From the NCBI GenBank assembly GCA_963621885.1, contig CAVFFT010000044.1, positions 1 to 39,677 of the forward strand: DNA of 39,677 nucleotides, written 5' to 3'. This DNA comes from UMGS1519 sp963621885 (GTDB lineage: Bacteria > Actinomycetota > Coriobacteriia > Coriobacteriales > Eggerthellaceae). The notes under the pieces were generated by a model. The model saw only the letters and a list, made by a program, of their open reading frames with translations. It did not search any database and was not told the DNA's origin. Position 1 is the first letter of the stretch; the number at the start of each line of letters is the position of its first letter. Below, one piece after another: positions 29,260-36,918 of this stretch. The position numbers and the translations under genes are program-made.

Positions 29260-31379
29260 CAACAGCAGTAGCGTGGATAGCGCCGATTTGCGCGCTTATT
29301 GGCATCTGCACCGCGGCCTATCTTGGTCACTGGGTTATCAAACAGGATCCAGGCCCCGATAAGATCCACAACATTTCGAAGAAGATTCAGCAGGGCGCAT
29401 CGGCGTTTTTGAAGGCGGAATACAAGATTCTCGCCATCTTCGTCATTGTCGTCGCTGTCGTGATGGCCATCGCCCTTTCGTGGCAGACGGCAGCCGCCTT
29501 CGTGACCGGCTCCGTTCTCTCTGCTGCTGCAGGCTACGTGGGCATGTATGTCGCGACGCGCGCGAATGGCCGCACGACCTTCGCGGCTCAGACCTCCGTC
29601 GCCAAGGCGCTGAACGTGAGCTTCCGCTCCGGCCTGACGATGGGCCTCTGCGTTGCGAGCTTCGCGCTGATGGGCCTCTCCCTTTGGCTCATCCTTCTCG
29701 TGTTCGGCGTTGACATCATGGATCCCGAACTCATTCACGAGCGTATCGGCATGGTTGAAGGCTTTGCGACCGGCGCTTCCGCAGTCGCTCTGTTTGCCCG
29801 TGTTGGTGGCGGTATCTACACGAAGGCGGCCGACGTGGGCGCCGACCTCGTGGGCAAGGTTGAAGCAGGCATTCCTGAAGACGACCCGCGCAACCCCGCG
29901 ACCATCGCTGACAACGTTGGCGACAACGTCGGCGACGTGGCTGGCATGGGTTCCGACCTCTTCGAGTCGTACACCGGCGCCATCCTGGCACCGACCATTC
30001 TCGCTGCGACCTTCGGTGCAATCGGCGGCTACTTCAGCACGGGCGACTTCATCTTCGCTCTCGTTGTGCCGGTCTGCATCGCCGCATGCGGCATCATCAC
30101 CTCGATCATCGGCCTCTCCGCCGTTCGCGCCAAGGAAGGCGCCGAGCTGCACAAGGCTCTCAACCGCGGCACCTATCTCGCTGCGGGCATCGAGATCGTT
30201 GCCATCTTCGTCATCTTCATGATCTGGAACTCCATGGCGGACGGCGCTCAGCCGCTCTGGCTCATGGGCTCCGTTCTGTGCGGCCTTGTTGCCGGCATGG
30301 CAATTGGTCGTATCACCGAGTACTTCTGCTCCGACCAGTACAAGCCGGTTCATGCCATCGCCGATGCTGCCGATACCGGCGCGGCGACGGTCATCATCCA
30401 GGGCCTGAGCACGGGCATGCTCTCCGTTATCGCCCCCATCCTTCTGGTGGCTTTCGCGATCATCGGCGCTTACCTGTGCGGCAACATGGCCTTCGCGAAT
30501 GCGACGGTTGAAATGGGCGGCATCGCGGCTGGCCTCTACGGCGTTGGCCTGGCTGCCACGGGCATGCTTTCGAACACCGCTATCACCATCGGTGTTGACG
30601 CTTATGGCCCGGTTGCTGACAACGCGGGCGGCATCGCCGAGATGGCTGGCCTTCCCGAGGAGGTTCGTGACCGCACCGACGCGCTCGACGCGGTGGGCAA
30701 CACCACGGCGGCTATCGCCAAGGGTTTCGCGATCAGCTCCGCAGGCCTCGCGGCAACCTCGCTCTTCGTGTCCTTCCAGGCAACGATGCATGCGCAGATT
30801 CCCGACTTCAGCCTGACGCTGACCGACCCGTTCATCGTGGCCGGCATCTTCATCGGCGCTCTGATGCCCTTCATGTTCGCAGCACTTACCATGGGCGCTG
30901 TGTCCCGTGCCGCGCATGCGATGGTTGAAGAGGTTCGCCGTCAGTTCCGCGAGATTCCCGGCATCATGGAGTACAAGGCAGAGCCCGAGTACGACCGTTG
31001 CGTCGAGATCTCCACGAACTCCGCGCTGCATCAGATGCTGCTCCCCGGCATCCTCGCCGTTATTGTCCCGATCGTCATCGGCTGCCTCAACCCGGCCATG
31101 CTGGGCGGCTTCCTTGCTGGCGCTGTCGCGACCGGCATGCTGATGGCCATCTTCATGTCGAACTCCGGTGGCGCATGGGATAACGCGAAGAAGTACATCG
31201 AGCAGGGCAACCATGGCGGCAAGGGCTCCGAAGCCCACAAGGCTGCCGTCGTTGGCGATACCGTTGGCGACCCGTTCAAGGACACCTCTGGTCCTTCGAT
31301 GAACATCCTCATCAACCTGATGACGATCATCTCGCTGACCTTCAGCCCGCTCTTCCTCGCGGTTCAGGCGATTCTCTAA
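29256..31379 (+). CDS. hppA: Membrane-bound ion-translocating pyrophosphatase
   Basis: A 707-residue, about 16-helix pump that uses PPi hydrolysis to move H+ or Na+ out of the cytoplasm. The catalytic loop is DVGADLVGKVEAGIPEDDPRNPATIADNVGDNVGDVAGMGSD (cut here only by domain, with the Asp-rich DNVGDNVGD at its heart), and the C-terminal DTVGDPFKDTSGPS is intact. Confidence 0.1.
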   Translation: MTTAVAWIAPICALIGICTAAYLGHWVIKQDPGPDKIHNISKKIQQGASAFLKAEYKILAIFVIVVAVVMAIALSWQTAAAFVTGSVLSAAAGYVGMYVATRANGRTTFAAQTSVAKALNVSFRSGLTMGLCVASFALMGLSLWLILLVFGVDIMDPELIHERIGMVEGFATGASAVALFARVGGGIYTKAADVGADLVGKVEAGIPEDDPRNPATIADNVGDNVGDVAGMGSDLFESYTGAILAPTILAATFGAIGGYFSTGDFIFALVVPVCIAACGIITSIIGLSAVRAKEGAELHKALNRGTYLAAGIEIVAIFVIFMIWNSMADGAQPLWLMGSVLCGLVAGMAIGRITEYFCSDQYKPVHAIADAADTGAATVIIQGLSTGMLSVIAPILLVAFAIIGAYLCGNMAFANATVEMGGIAAGLYGVGLAATGMLSNTAITIGVDAYGPVADNAGGIAEMAGLPEEVRDRTDALDAVGNTTAAIAKGFAISSAGLAATSLFVSFQATMHAQIPDFSLTLTDPFIVAGIFIGALMPFMFAALTMGAVSRAAHAMVEEVRRQFREIPGIMEYKAEPEYDRCVEISTNSALHQMLLPGILAVIVPIVIGCLNPAMLGGFLAGAVATGMLMAIFMSNSGGAWDNAKKYIEQGNHGGKGSEAHKAAVVGDTVGDPFKDTSGPSMNILINLMTIISLTFSPLFLAVQAIL
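29256..31379 (+). CDS. hppA: Membrane-bound ion-translocating pyrophosphatase, K+-dependent type
   Basis: A 707-residue, about 16-helix pump that uses PPi hydrolysis to move H+ or Na+ across the membrane. The catalytic loop holds GADLVGKVEAGIPEDDPRN followed by the Asp-rich DNVGDNVGDVAG (about residues 190-230). The C-terminal DTVGDPFKDTSGPS is intact. GNTTAA (near 481) has Ala where K+-independent enzymes have Lys, which marks the K+-dependent group. Whether it pumps Na+ or H+ cannot be read safely by eye. The GTG at 29256 has a strong AAAGGAGGG. Codon use is of the highly expressed type. It likely recovers energy from biosynthetic PPi. Confidence 0.96.
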   Translation: MTTAVAWIAPICALIGICTAAYLGHWVIKQDPGPDKIHNISKKIQQGASAFLKAEYKILAIFVIVVAVVMAIALSWQTAAAFVTGSVLSAAAGYVGMYVATRANGRTTFAAQTSVAKALNVSFRSGLTMGLCVASFALMGLSLWLILLVFGVDIMDPELIHERIGMVEGFATGASAVALFARVGGGIYTKAADVGADLVGKVEAGIPEDDPRNPATIADNVGDNVGDVAGMGSDLFESYTGAILAPTILAATFGAIGGYFSTGDFIFALVVPVCIAACGIITSIIGLSAVRAKEGAELHKALNRGTYLAAGIEIVAIFVIFMIWNSMADGAQPLWLMGSVLCGLVAGMAIGRITEYFCSDQYKPVHAIADAADTGAATVIIQGLSTGMLSVIAPILLVAFAIIGAYLCGNMAFANATVEMGGIAAGLYGVGLAATGMLSNTAITIGVDAYGPVADNAGGIAEMAGLPEEVRDRTDALDAVGNTTAAIAKGFAISSAGLAATSLFVSFQATMHAQIPDFSLTLTDPFIVAGIFIGALMPFMFAALTMGAVSRAAHAMVEEVRRQFREIPGIMEYKAEPEYDRCVEISTNSALHQMLLPGILAVIVPIVIGCLNPAMLGGFLAGAVATGMLMAIFMSNSGGAWDNAKKYIEQGNHGGKGSEAHKAAVVGDTVGDPFKDTSGPSMNILINLMTIISLTFSPLFLAVQAIL

Positions 31380-31402
31380 GAGATTCGCGCCTGTTGGCTG
31401 AT

Positions 31403-31437
31403 AGCGGCCTGTCCCTTCGGGGGCGGGCCGCTTTTGC
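31403..31437 (+). terminator. Terminator after hppA
   Basis: A 13-bp stem, AGCGGCCTGTCCC (31403-31415) with GGGGCGGGCCGCT (31420-31432) including two G-T pairs, has a TTCG loop and is followed by TTTGCG. Confidence 0.88.
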
Positions 31438-31449
31438 GTGTGGGGGAGG

Positions 31450-31565
31450 GCACGAAAGCCGGTCGGGAGCCGCATTTGCAATATATACAAGGCTTTCGGG
31501 CTCGCAAAACCCCGCGTTTTCCCGCTTCGACAAAGCACGAAAGCCGGTTGGAGAGCGCGTTTTGC
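31450..31565. repeat. Imperfect direct repeat pair with an inverted copy between
   Basis: GCACGAAAGCCGGT occurs at 31450-31463 and again at 31535-31548, and the similarity continues more loosely for another 16 bp. Between them GGCTTTCG (31491-31498) is the inverted form of CGAAAGCC (31453-31460). It lies in the 509-bp gap between hppA and rpsL. It is not related by eye to the repeat at 3696. Open frames across it start inside the hppA terminator and are not credible genes. Confidence 0.65.
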
Positions 31566-31713
31566 CGCTGAAACACGCCCCAATAGCAGCCCAGAAGCGC
31601 AAGCAGCGGGAATTCACAAAAGCGCCACGTTGATTCAGAGTCTTCATCGCAACACACGCCATCTACCTGCGGAAACGCTCAAAGAAGAATGGATACGCCC
31701 GGACGCGTGGCGT

Positions 31714-31742
31714 TTGACAGGGTATATGCGCGGTGATAAATT
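31714..31742 (+). promoter_or_regulatory. Promoter of the str/S10 operon
   Basis: TTGACA (31714-31719, perfect) and TAAATT (31737-31742) are 17 bp apart. The predicted start near 31749 gives a leader of about 140 nt before rpsL. Confidence 0.7.
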
Positions 31743-31750
31743 ACCAAATC

Positions 31751-31775
31751 GCGTCCCGAAAGGGGCGCTTGTTTT
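31751..31775 (+). promoter_or_regulatory. 5'-end hairpin of the rpsL leader
   Basis: GCGTCCC (31751-31757) and GGGGCGC (31762-31768) form a 7-bp stem capped by a GAAA tetraloop and followed by TTGTTTT. It begins within a few bases of the predicted transcript start. It could be an attenuator or a 5' stabiliser. A second small stem, TTGGGA/TCCCAA, lies at 31839-31853. Confidence 0.5.
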
Positions 31776-31888
31776 CGCGTGCGTAACAGCTGAACGCACA
31801 TGAAAACACGGAAGGCGAATCCGGAGGCAGCCGAAGCGTTGGGAAAGTCCCAAGCAGTTGTCTCGCATAAAGAGTGAAGGAGTGAGTT

Positions 31889-32263
31889 TTGCCTACCATT
31901 AACCAGCTGGTCCGCAAGGGCCGCGCCCGGTCTGTCGACAAGTCGAAGACCCCCGCACTGAAGGGTAATCCGCAGAAGCGTGGCGTTTGCACCCGTGTGT
32001 ACACCACCACCCCGAAGAAGCCGAATTCCGCTCTGCGTAAGGTGGCTCGTGTCCGCCTCGTCAACGGCATGGAAGTCACGGCTTACATCCCGGGCGAGGG
32101 CCACAACCTGCAGGAGCACAGCATGGTGCTCATCCGCGGCGGCCGTGTTAAGGACCTCCCTGGCGTTCGTTACAAGATCATCCGCGCAACGCTCGACTGC
32201 GCTGCGGTTGATGGACGCGCTCAGGCCCGCAGCCGTTACGGCGCGAAGAAGCCGAAGAACTAA
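31889..32263 (+). CDS. rpsL: 30S ribosomal protein S12
   Basis: A 124-residue S12 at the decoding centre. It has PTINQLVRKGR at the start, TTTPKKPNSALRKVARV and GGRVKDLPGVRYK; the Lys and Pro positions linked to streptomycin resistance are of the sensitive type. The start is TTG 31889 with AAGGAG 6 nt upstream. It is first in the operon rpsL-rpsG-fusA-rpsJ-rplC-rplD-rplW. Confidence 0.98.
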   Translation: MPTINQLVRKGRARSVDKSKTPALKGNPQKRGVCTRVYTTTPKKPNSALRKVARVRLVNGMEVTAYIPGEGHNLQEHSMVLIRGGRVKDLPGVRYKIIRATLDCAAVDGRAQARSRYGAKKPKN

Positions 32264-32293
32264 GAGACTCGCAAGGATTAGGAAGGAAAGCAT

Positions 32294-32764
32294 ATGCCGC
32301 GTCGTTCAGCAGCAACCCGTCGCGAAGTCCCGGGTGATGCAGTTTATAACAACCGGCTGGTTACCCAGCTTATCAATAAGGTTCTTCTTGATGGCAAAAA
32401 GTCCACGGCGGAGCGCATCGTTTACGGTGCATTCGACATGGTTGCCGAGAAGACTGGTGAGGACGCCCTGGCCATGTTCAAGAAGGCCATGGACAACGTC
32501 CGCCCGACCCTCGAGGTCAAGCCGAAGCGCGTTGGTGGCGCCACCTACCAGGTGCCCGTCGAGGTGAACTCTCGTCGCGCGAATCAGCTTGCTATCCGCT
32601 GGCTCGTCGAGTTCAGCCGCAAGCGCAAGGAGCACACCATGACTCAGCGTCTCGCTAACGAGATCATGGATGCCGCAGAGGGCACTGGCGCTTCTGTCAA
32701 GCGTCGTGAGGACCTCTACAAGATGGCCGAGTCGAACCGTGCGTTCTCGCACTACCGTTTCTAA
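32294..32764 (+). CDS. rpsG: 30S ribosomal protein S7
   Basis: A 156-residue S7, the primary binder of the 3' domain of 16S rRNA. It begins MPRRSAATRREV and has the typical GGATYQVPVEV and RRANQLAIRWLVE segments. AGGAAGG precedes the ATG. It lies 30 bp after rpsL and 15 bp before fusA. Confidence 0.98.
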   Translation: MPRRSAATRREVPGDAVYNNRLVTQLINKVLLDGKKSTAERIVYGAFDMVAEKTGEDALAMFKKAMDNVRPTLEVKPKRVGGATYQVPVEVNSRRANQLAIRWLVEFSRKRKEHTMTQRLANEIMDAAEGTGASVKRREDLYKMAESNRAFSHYRF

Positions 32765-32779
32765 GCGGGGTTTTGAGAA

Positions 32780-34891
32780 ATGGCTAAAAAGCAAGACAAC
32801 ATACTCGCTACCACGCGTAACTTCGGCATCATGGCTCACATCGATGCCGGCAAGACGACCACGACCGAGCGCATCCTGTACTACACGGGCAAGACGCACA
32901 AGATCGGCGAAGTGCACGAGGGCGCGGCGACCATGGACTGGATGGTTCAGGAGCAGGAGCGCGGCGTAACCATCACGTCCGCAGCTACCACCTGCTTCTG
33001 GAAGAAGGACGACGTTTCCTATCGCCTCCAGATCATCGACACCCCAGGCCACGTTGACTTCACGTCCGAGGTTGAGCGTTCCCTGCGCGTTCTCGACGGT
33101 GCCGTGGCTGTTTTCGACGCCGTTGCAGGCGTTCAGCCGCAGTCCGAGACCGTTTGGCGTCAGGCTCATCGTTACAACGTTCCGCGTATCGCCTTCATCA
33201 ACAAGTTCGACCGCGTGGGCGCCGACTTCTTCCACGCCATCGACACGATGAAGGAGCGTCTTGGCGCACCGGCTGTTGCCGCTCAGCTCCCGATGGGCTC
33301 TGAGGACAACTTCTGGGGCATCATCGACCTCGTGACGATGACCGCTTGGGACTTCAAGGCCGATGACAAGGGCATGACCTACCCCGAGCAGCTCGATGCA
33401 ATCCCCGCGGAGTTCGCTGACGACGCCGCCATCTACCATCAGGAGCTTGTTGAGGCTGCCGCCGACTTCGACGACGAACTCATGGAAAAGGTCCTCATGG
33501 ACGAGGAGATCACCGTCGACGAGCTCAAAGCCGCGATCCGCAAGGGTGTTATCGCTTGCGAGCTCAACCCGGTCTTCGTGGGTTCCGCCTACAAGAACAA
33601 GGGCGTTCAGGAACTCCTCGACGCCGTTGTCGATTACCTTCCGGCTCCGACCGACGTCGAGGCCATCAAGGGCATCGTTCCGGGCACCAACGAGACGGAT
33701 GCCCGTCCCTCCGATCCGAAGGCTCCGTTCGCGGCTCTCGCCTTCAAGATCATGACCGACCCGTACGTTGGCAAGCTCACCTATCTGCGTGTGTACTCCG
33801 GCCGTCTGGATGCCGGCTCTTACGTCCTCAACGCGACGAAGGGCAAGAAGGAGCGTATTGGCCGCCTTCTGCAGATGCATTCGAACCAGCGCGTCGATAT
33901 CGAGTCCTGCCAGGCTGGCGACATCATCGCTGTTGTTGGTCTGAAGGACACCACGACCGGCGACTCGCTGACCGCTGAGGATGCGCCGATCGTTCTCGAG
34001 TCGATGGAATTCCCCGACCCGGTTATCGACATCGCCATCGAGCCGAAGACGAAGGCTGAGCAGGACAAGCTCTCCATCGCTCTCCAGAAGCTCGCTGAAG
34101 AGGACCCGACCTTCAAGGTTCACACCAACGAGGAGACCGGTCAGACGATCATCGCCGGCATGGGCGAGCTCCACTTGGAGATCATCGTCGACCGCCTTAT
34201 GCGCGAGTTCAAGGTCGAGGCGAACGTCGGCAAGCCGCAGGTTGCTTACCGCGAGGCCGCCACGATTCCGGTTCAGAACGCAGAGGGCAAGTTCGTCCGC
34301 CAGTCCGGTGGTCGCGGTCAGTACGGCCATGCGATCATCAACATCGAGCCGATGGAATCCGGTTTCGGTTACGAGTTCTGCAACGAGATCGTCGGTGGCG
34401 CGATTCCGAAGGAATACATCGGATCGGTCGACAAGGGCATTCAGGAAGCACTCAACAACGGCGTGCTTGCAGGCTACCCGGTTGTCGATATCAAGGTTCA
34501 CCTCATCGACGGTTCTTACCACGAGGTCGACTCCTCCGAGGCCGCATTCAAGGTTGCTGGCTCCATGGCTATCAAGGACGCTTTGAAGAAGTCCCAGCCG
34601 GTCATCCTCGAGCCGATCATGAACGTCGAGGTTGAGACCCCCGAAGAGTACCTGGGCGACGTTATGGGCAACCTGTCCAGCCGCCGTGGTGCGATTCAGG
34701 GCATGGGCGACCGTGGCAATGCGAAAACCGTTACGGCGAATGTGCCGCTTTCCGAGATGTTCGGCTATGCGACCGACCTGCGTTCCACCACGCAGGGACG
34801 CGCTTCGTACACGATGCAGTTCCACGCGTATGAACCCGTGCCGAAGAGTGTCGCGGAAGAGATCATCAGCAAGGCCGGCGGCAACGCTTAA
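32780..34891 (+). CDS. fusA: Elongation factor G
   Basis: A 703-residue GTPase that moves tRNAs and mRNA after peptide bond formation. G1 is AHIDAGKTTTTE, switch I QEQERGVTITSAA, G3 DTPGHVD, G4 NKFD; domains II-V follow in full, with the domain IV loop region SGGRGQYGHA. In most bacteria tuf follows fusA; here rpsJ follows after only 26 bp, so EF-Tu must be encoded elsewhere. Confidence 0.98.
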   Translation: MAKKQDNILATTRNFGIMAHIDAGKTTTTERILYYTGKTHKIGEVHEGAATMDWMVQEQERGVTITSAATTCFWKKDDVSYRLQIIDTPGHVDFTSEVERSLRVLDGAVAVFDAVAGVQPQSETVWRQAHRYNVPRIAFINKFDRVGADFFHAIDTMKERLGAPAVAAQLPMGSEDNFWGIIDLVTMTAWDFKADDKGMTYPEQLDAIPAEFADDAAIYHQELVEAAADFDDELMEKVLMDEEITVDELKAAIRKGVIACELNPVFVGSAYKNKGVQELLDAVVDYLPAPTDVEAIKGIVPGTNETDARPSDPKAPFAALAFKIMTDPYVGKLTYLRVYSGRLDAGSYVLNATKGKKERIGRLLQMHSNQRVDIESCQAGDIIAVVGLKDTTTGDSLTAEDAPIVLESMEFPDPVIDIAIEPKTKAEQDKLSIALQKLAEEDPTFKVHTNEETGQTIIAGMGELHLEIIVDRLMREFKVEANVGKPQVAYREAATIPVQNAEGKFVRQSGGRGQYGHAIINIEPMESGFGYEFCNEIVGGAIPKEYIGSVDKGIQEALNNGVLAGYPVVDIKVHLIDGSYHEVDSSEAAFKVAGSMAIKDALKKSQPVILEPIMNVEVETPEEYLGDVMGNLSSRRGAIQGMGDRGNAKTVTANVPLSEMFGYATDLRSTTQGRASYTMQFHAYEPVPKSVAEEIISKAGGNA

Positions 34892-34917
34892 AGCCTTTTC
34901 GTTTGGAGGTAATTGAA

Positions 34918-35226
34918 TTGGCTAATCAAAAGATTCGCATCCGCCTGAAGGGATACGACCACGAGATTGTGGACCAGTCCACCAAGCTCATTGTGGATAC
35001 CGCCCAGAAGACCGGTGCAAAGATTTCAGGTCCCATCCCGCTGCCGACCGAGCGCAACCTGTACTGCGTTGTCCGCGGTCCGCACGTCGACAAGGACTCC
35101 CGTGAGCAGTTCGAGATGCGCACGCACAAGCGCCTCATCGACATCCTGGAGCCCACCCCGTCCACGGTTGATTCGCTTATGCGTCTCGACCTTCCCGCAG
35201 GCGTCGACATCGAGATCAAGCTGTAG
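34918..35226 (+). CDS. rpsJ: 30S ribosomal protein S10
   Basis: A 102-residue S10, also the NusG/NusB partner in antitermination. It begins MANQKIRIRLKGYDHEIVD and has GPIPLPTER and RTHKRLIDILEPTPSTVDSL. The start is TTG 34918 with GGAGGT 7 nt upstream; an in-frame ATG-like start five codons earlier overlaps that site and is rejected. Confidence 0.97.
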   Translation: MANQKIRIRLKGYDHEIVDQSTKLIVDTAQKTGAKISGPIPLPTERNLYCVVRGPHVDKDSREQFEMRTHKRLIDILEPTPSTVDSLMRLDLPAGVDIEIKL

Positions 35227-35239
35227 GGGAGTGATACGC

Positions 35240-35860
35240 ATGATCAAGACTATTTACGGAACCAAGCTGGGCATGACCCAGATCTTCACCGAGGGTGACA
35301 AGCTTGTGCCGATCACCGTCGTGCAGGCTGAGCCGAACACCGTTGTTCAGGTGAAGACGGCTGAGACCGACGGCTACGAGGCTGTTCAGCTCGGCTTTGG
35401 CGCTATCAAGGCCAAGAACGTGAACAAGCCCCAGGCGGGCCACTTCGAGAAGTGGAACGTCGAGCCGGTCAAGCATCTCCGCGAGGTGCGTCTTGACGCT
35501 CCCGCAGAGGTCAAGAGCGGCGACACGGTGACGCTGGCGAACTTCGCCGACGTGAAGAAGGTCGACGTTCAGGGCACCTCGAAGGGCAAGGGCTTCGCAG
35601 GCGTCATCAAGCGCTACGGCTTTGGTGGCGGCCCCGGCGGACACGGCGCGCATTTCCATCGCGCTCCCGGTTCGGTCGGCCAGTGCGCGACCCCCTCTCG
35701 CGTGTTCAAGGGACTCCGTCTCCCTGGCCACATGGGCTGCGACACCGTCACGGTTCGCAACCTTGAGGTGGTTCGCATTGATGAAGAGCAGAACCTTATC
35801 CTGTTGAAGGGCGCGGTTCCGGGCGGCAAGAATGCAACCGTCCGCATCCGTGAGGCCTAA
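35240..35860 (+). CDS. rplC: 50S ribosomal protein L3
   Basis: A 206-residue L3 near the peptidyl transferase centre. It has MIKTIYGTKLGMTQIF at the start, GTSKGKGFAGVIKRYGF and the long loop GGPGGHGAHFHRAPGSVG with the glutamine that is often methylated (SVGQCATPSRVF). GGGAG precedes the ATG, 13 bp after rpsJ. Confidence 0.97.
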   Translation: MIKTIYGTKLGMTQIFTEGDKLVPITVVQAEPNTVVQVKTAETDGYEAVQLGFGAIKAKNVNKPQAGHFEKWNVEPVKHLREVRLDAPAEVKSGDTVTLANFADVKKVDVQGTSKGKGFAGVIKRYGFGGGPGGHGAHFHRAPGSVGQCATPSRVFKGLRLPGHMGCDTVTVRNLEVVRIDEEQNLILLKGAVPGGKNATVRIREA

Positions 35861-35883
35861 ATCAGACCAAGGAGTTAACCGAT

Positions 35884-36507
35884 ATGGCAAACATCGAAGT
35901 TAAAGATGCCGCCGGTAAGAAGGCAAAGGATATCGAGCTGAATGACAATGTCTTCGGCATCGAGCCTAATCTTGCCGTGATGCACGAGGTCGTTACCGCG
36001 CAGCGTGCTTCTTGGCGGCAGGGCACCAGCAACACTCTTACCCGTGGCAATGTCCGCGGCGGCGGCAAGAAGCCGTGGCGCCAGAAGGGCACCGGCCGTG
36101 CTCGTCAGGGTACCATCCGCGCACCTCAATGGGCAGGCGGCGGCGTGGTCTTTGGCCCGCATCCGCGTTCCTACGCGAAGAAGGTCAACGCGAAGGTCGT
36201 GAAGCTTTCCATGCGTAGCGCCCTTTCCGCAAAGCTGGCCGACGGCGAGCTGACGGTTGTGGAGAATGTCGCTTTCGACAAGCCGAGCACGAAGCAGGCT
36301 AAGGCGATGCTCGAGGCTTGGGGTATTACCGGCCGCACGATGTTCGTGATCGACTCGGGCGACGTGAACACCTACCTGAGCTTCCGCAACCTTGAGAAGG
36401 TGACCATCATCACCGCACAGATGATGAACACCTACGATTTCCTTGACAATAAAAACCTGGTCATCACTGAGAAGGCCCTGGAATACATCGAAGGGGTGCT
36501 TGCATAA
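35884..36507 (+). CDS. rplD: 50S ribosomal protein L4
   Basis: A 207-residue L4 lining the exit tunnel. The basic loop GGGKKPWRQKGTGRARQG and the segment GGGVVFGPHPRSY are typical. In E. coli L4 also represses its own operon. The stop directly abuts the rplW ATG. Confidence 0.97.
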   Translation: MANIEVKDAAGKKAKDIELNDNVFGIEPNLAVMHEVVTAQRASWRQGTSNTLTRGNVRGGGKKPWRQKGTGRARQGTIRAPQWAGGGVVFGPHPRSYAKKVNAKVVKLSMRSALSAKLADGELTVVENVAFDKPSTKQAKAMLEAWGITGRTMFVIDSGDVNTYLSFRNLEKVTIITAQMMNTYDFLDNKNLVITEKALEYIEGVLA

Positions 36508-36795
36508 ATGGACGCACGTGATGTAATTATTCGCCCGGTTATCACCGAGCGCTCGTACGACGGCATGGAGTATGGCGTCTACACCTTTGAAGTGGCTAAG
36601 GAAGCCAACAAGATCGAAATCGCCAAGGCGGTTGAAGAGCTCTTTGACGTCAAGGTGGTCAAGGTCAACACGCTGAACGTGAAGCCGAAGCCGAAGCGCG
36701 TGCGCTTTGGCAAGCCGGGCCAGACGAAGCCCTGGAAGAAGGCGATGGTGACCATCGCTGAAGGCCAGACCATCGAGCTGTTTGCTCAGCAGTAA
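36508..36795 (+). CDS. rplW: 50S ribosomal protein L23
   Basis: A 95-residue L23 at the tunnel exit, the docking site for SRP and trigger factor. It has VIIRPVITERSYD at the start and NVKPKPKRVRFGKPGQTKPW. It is the last gene of the operon here; a strong terminator follows after 21 bp, while rplB normally comes next. Confidence 0.97.
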   Translation: MDARDVIIRPVITERSYDGMEYGVYTFEVAKEANKIEIAKAVEELFDVKVVKVNTLNVKPKPKRVRFGKPGQTKPWKKAMVTIAEGQTIELFAQQ

Positions 36796-36816
36796 GCCGG
36801 TCAGCAAATGATTGCG

Positions 36817-36852
36817 AGCGGAGCTTCGAGAATTCGAGGCTCCGCTTTTTTC
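36817..36852 (+). terminator. Terminator after rplW, ending the S10 operon
   Basis: A 12-bp stem, AGCGGAGCTTCG (36817-36828) with CGAGGCTCCGCT (36835-36846, one G-T pair), has a 6-nt loop and is followed by TTTTTT. It is a canonical strong terminator. Confidence 0.93.
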
Positions 36853-36918
36853 TTCTCGGGGGACTTCATCGAGACGCATTCGTGCTATTCCGTATAGGGT
36901 GAGATGAAAGAAGGAAAC

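Noticed and set aside
29256..31379. Duplicate listing of hppA with confidence 0.1
   Set aside because: It is an unfinished draft of the same gene entry; use the fuller hppA entry with confidence 0.96.
27954..31583. 1209-residue minus-strand open frame
   Set aside because: It is antisense to cysK and hppA, which are clear genes. Long antisense frames are common in GC-rich DNA.
31394..31633. 79-residue plus-strand open frame between hppA and rpsL
   Set aside because: It starts just before the hppA terminator stem and runs through the repeat region; no ribosome-binding site.
32306..34825. 839-residue minus-strand open frame
   Set aside because: Antisense shadow of rpsG and fusA.
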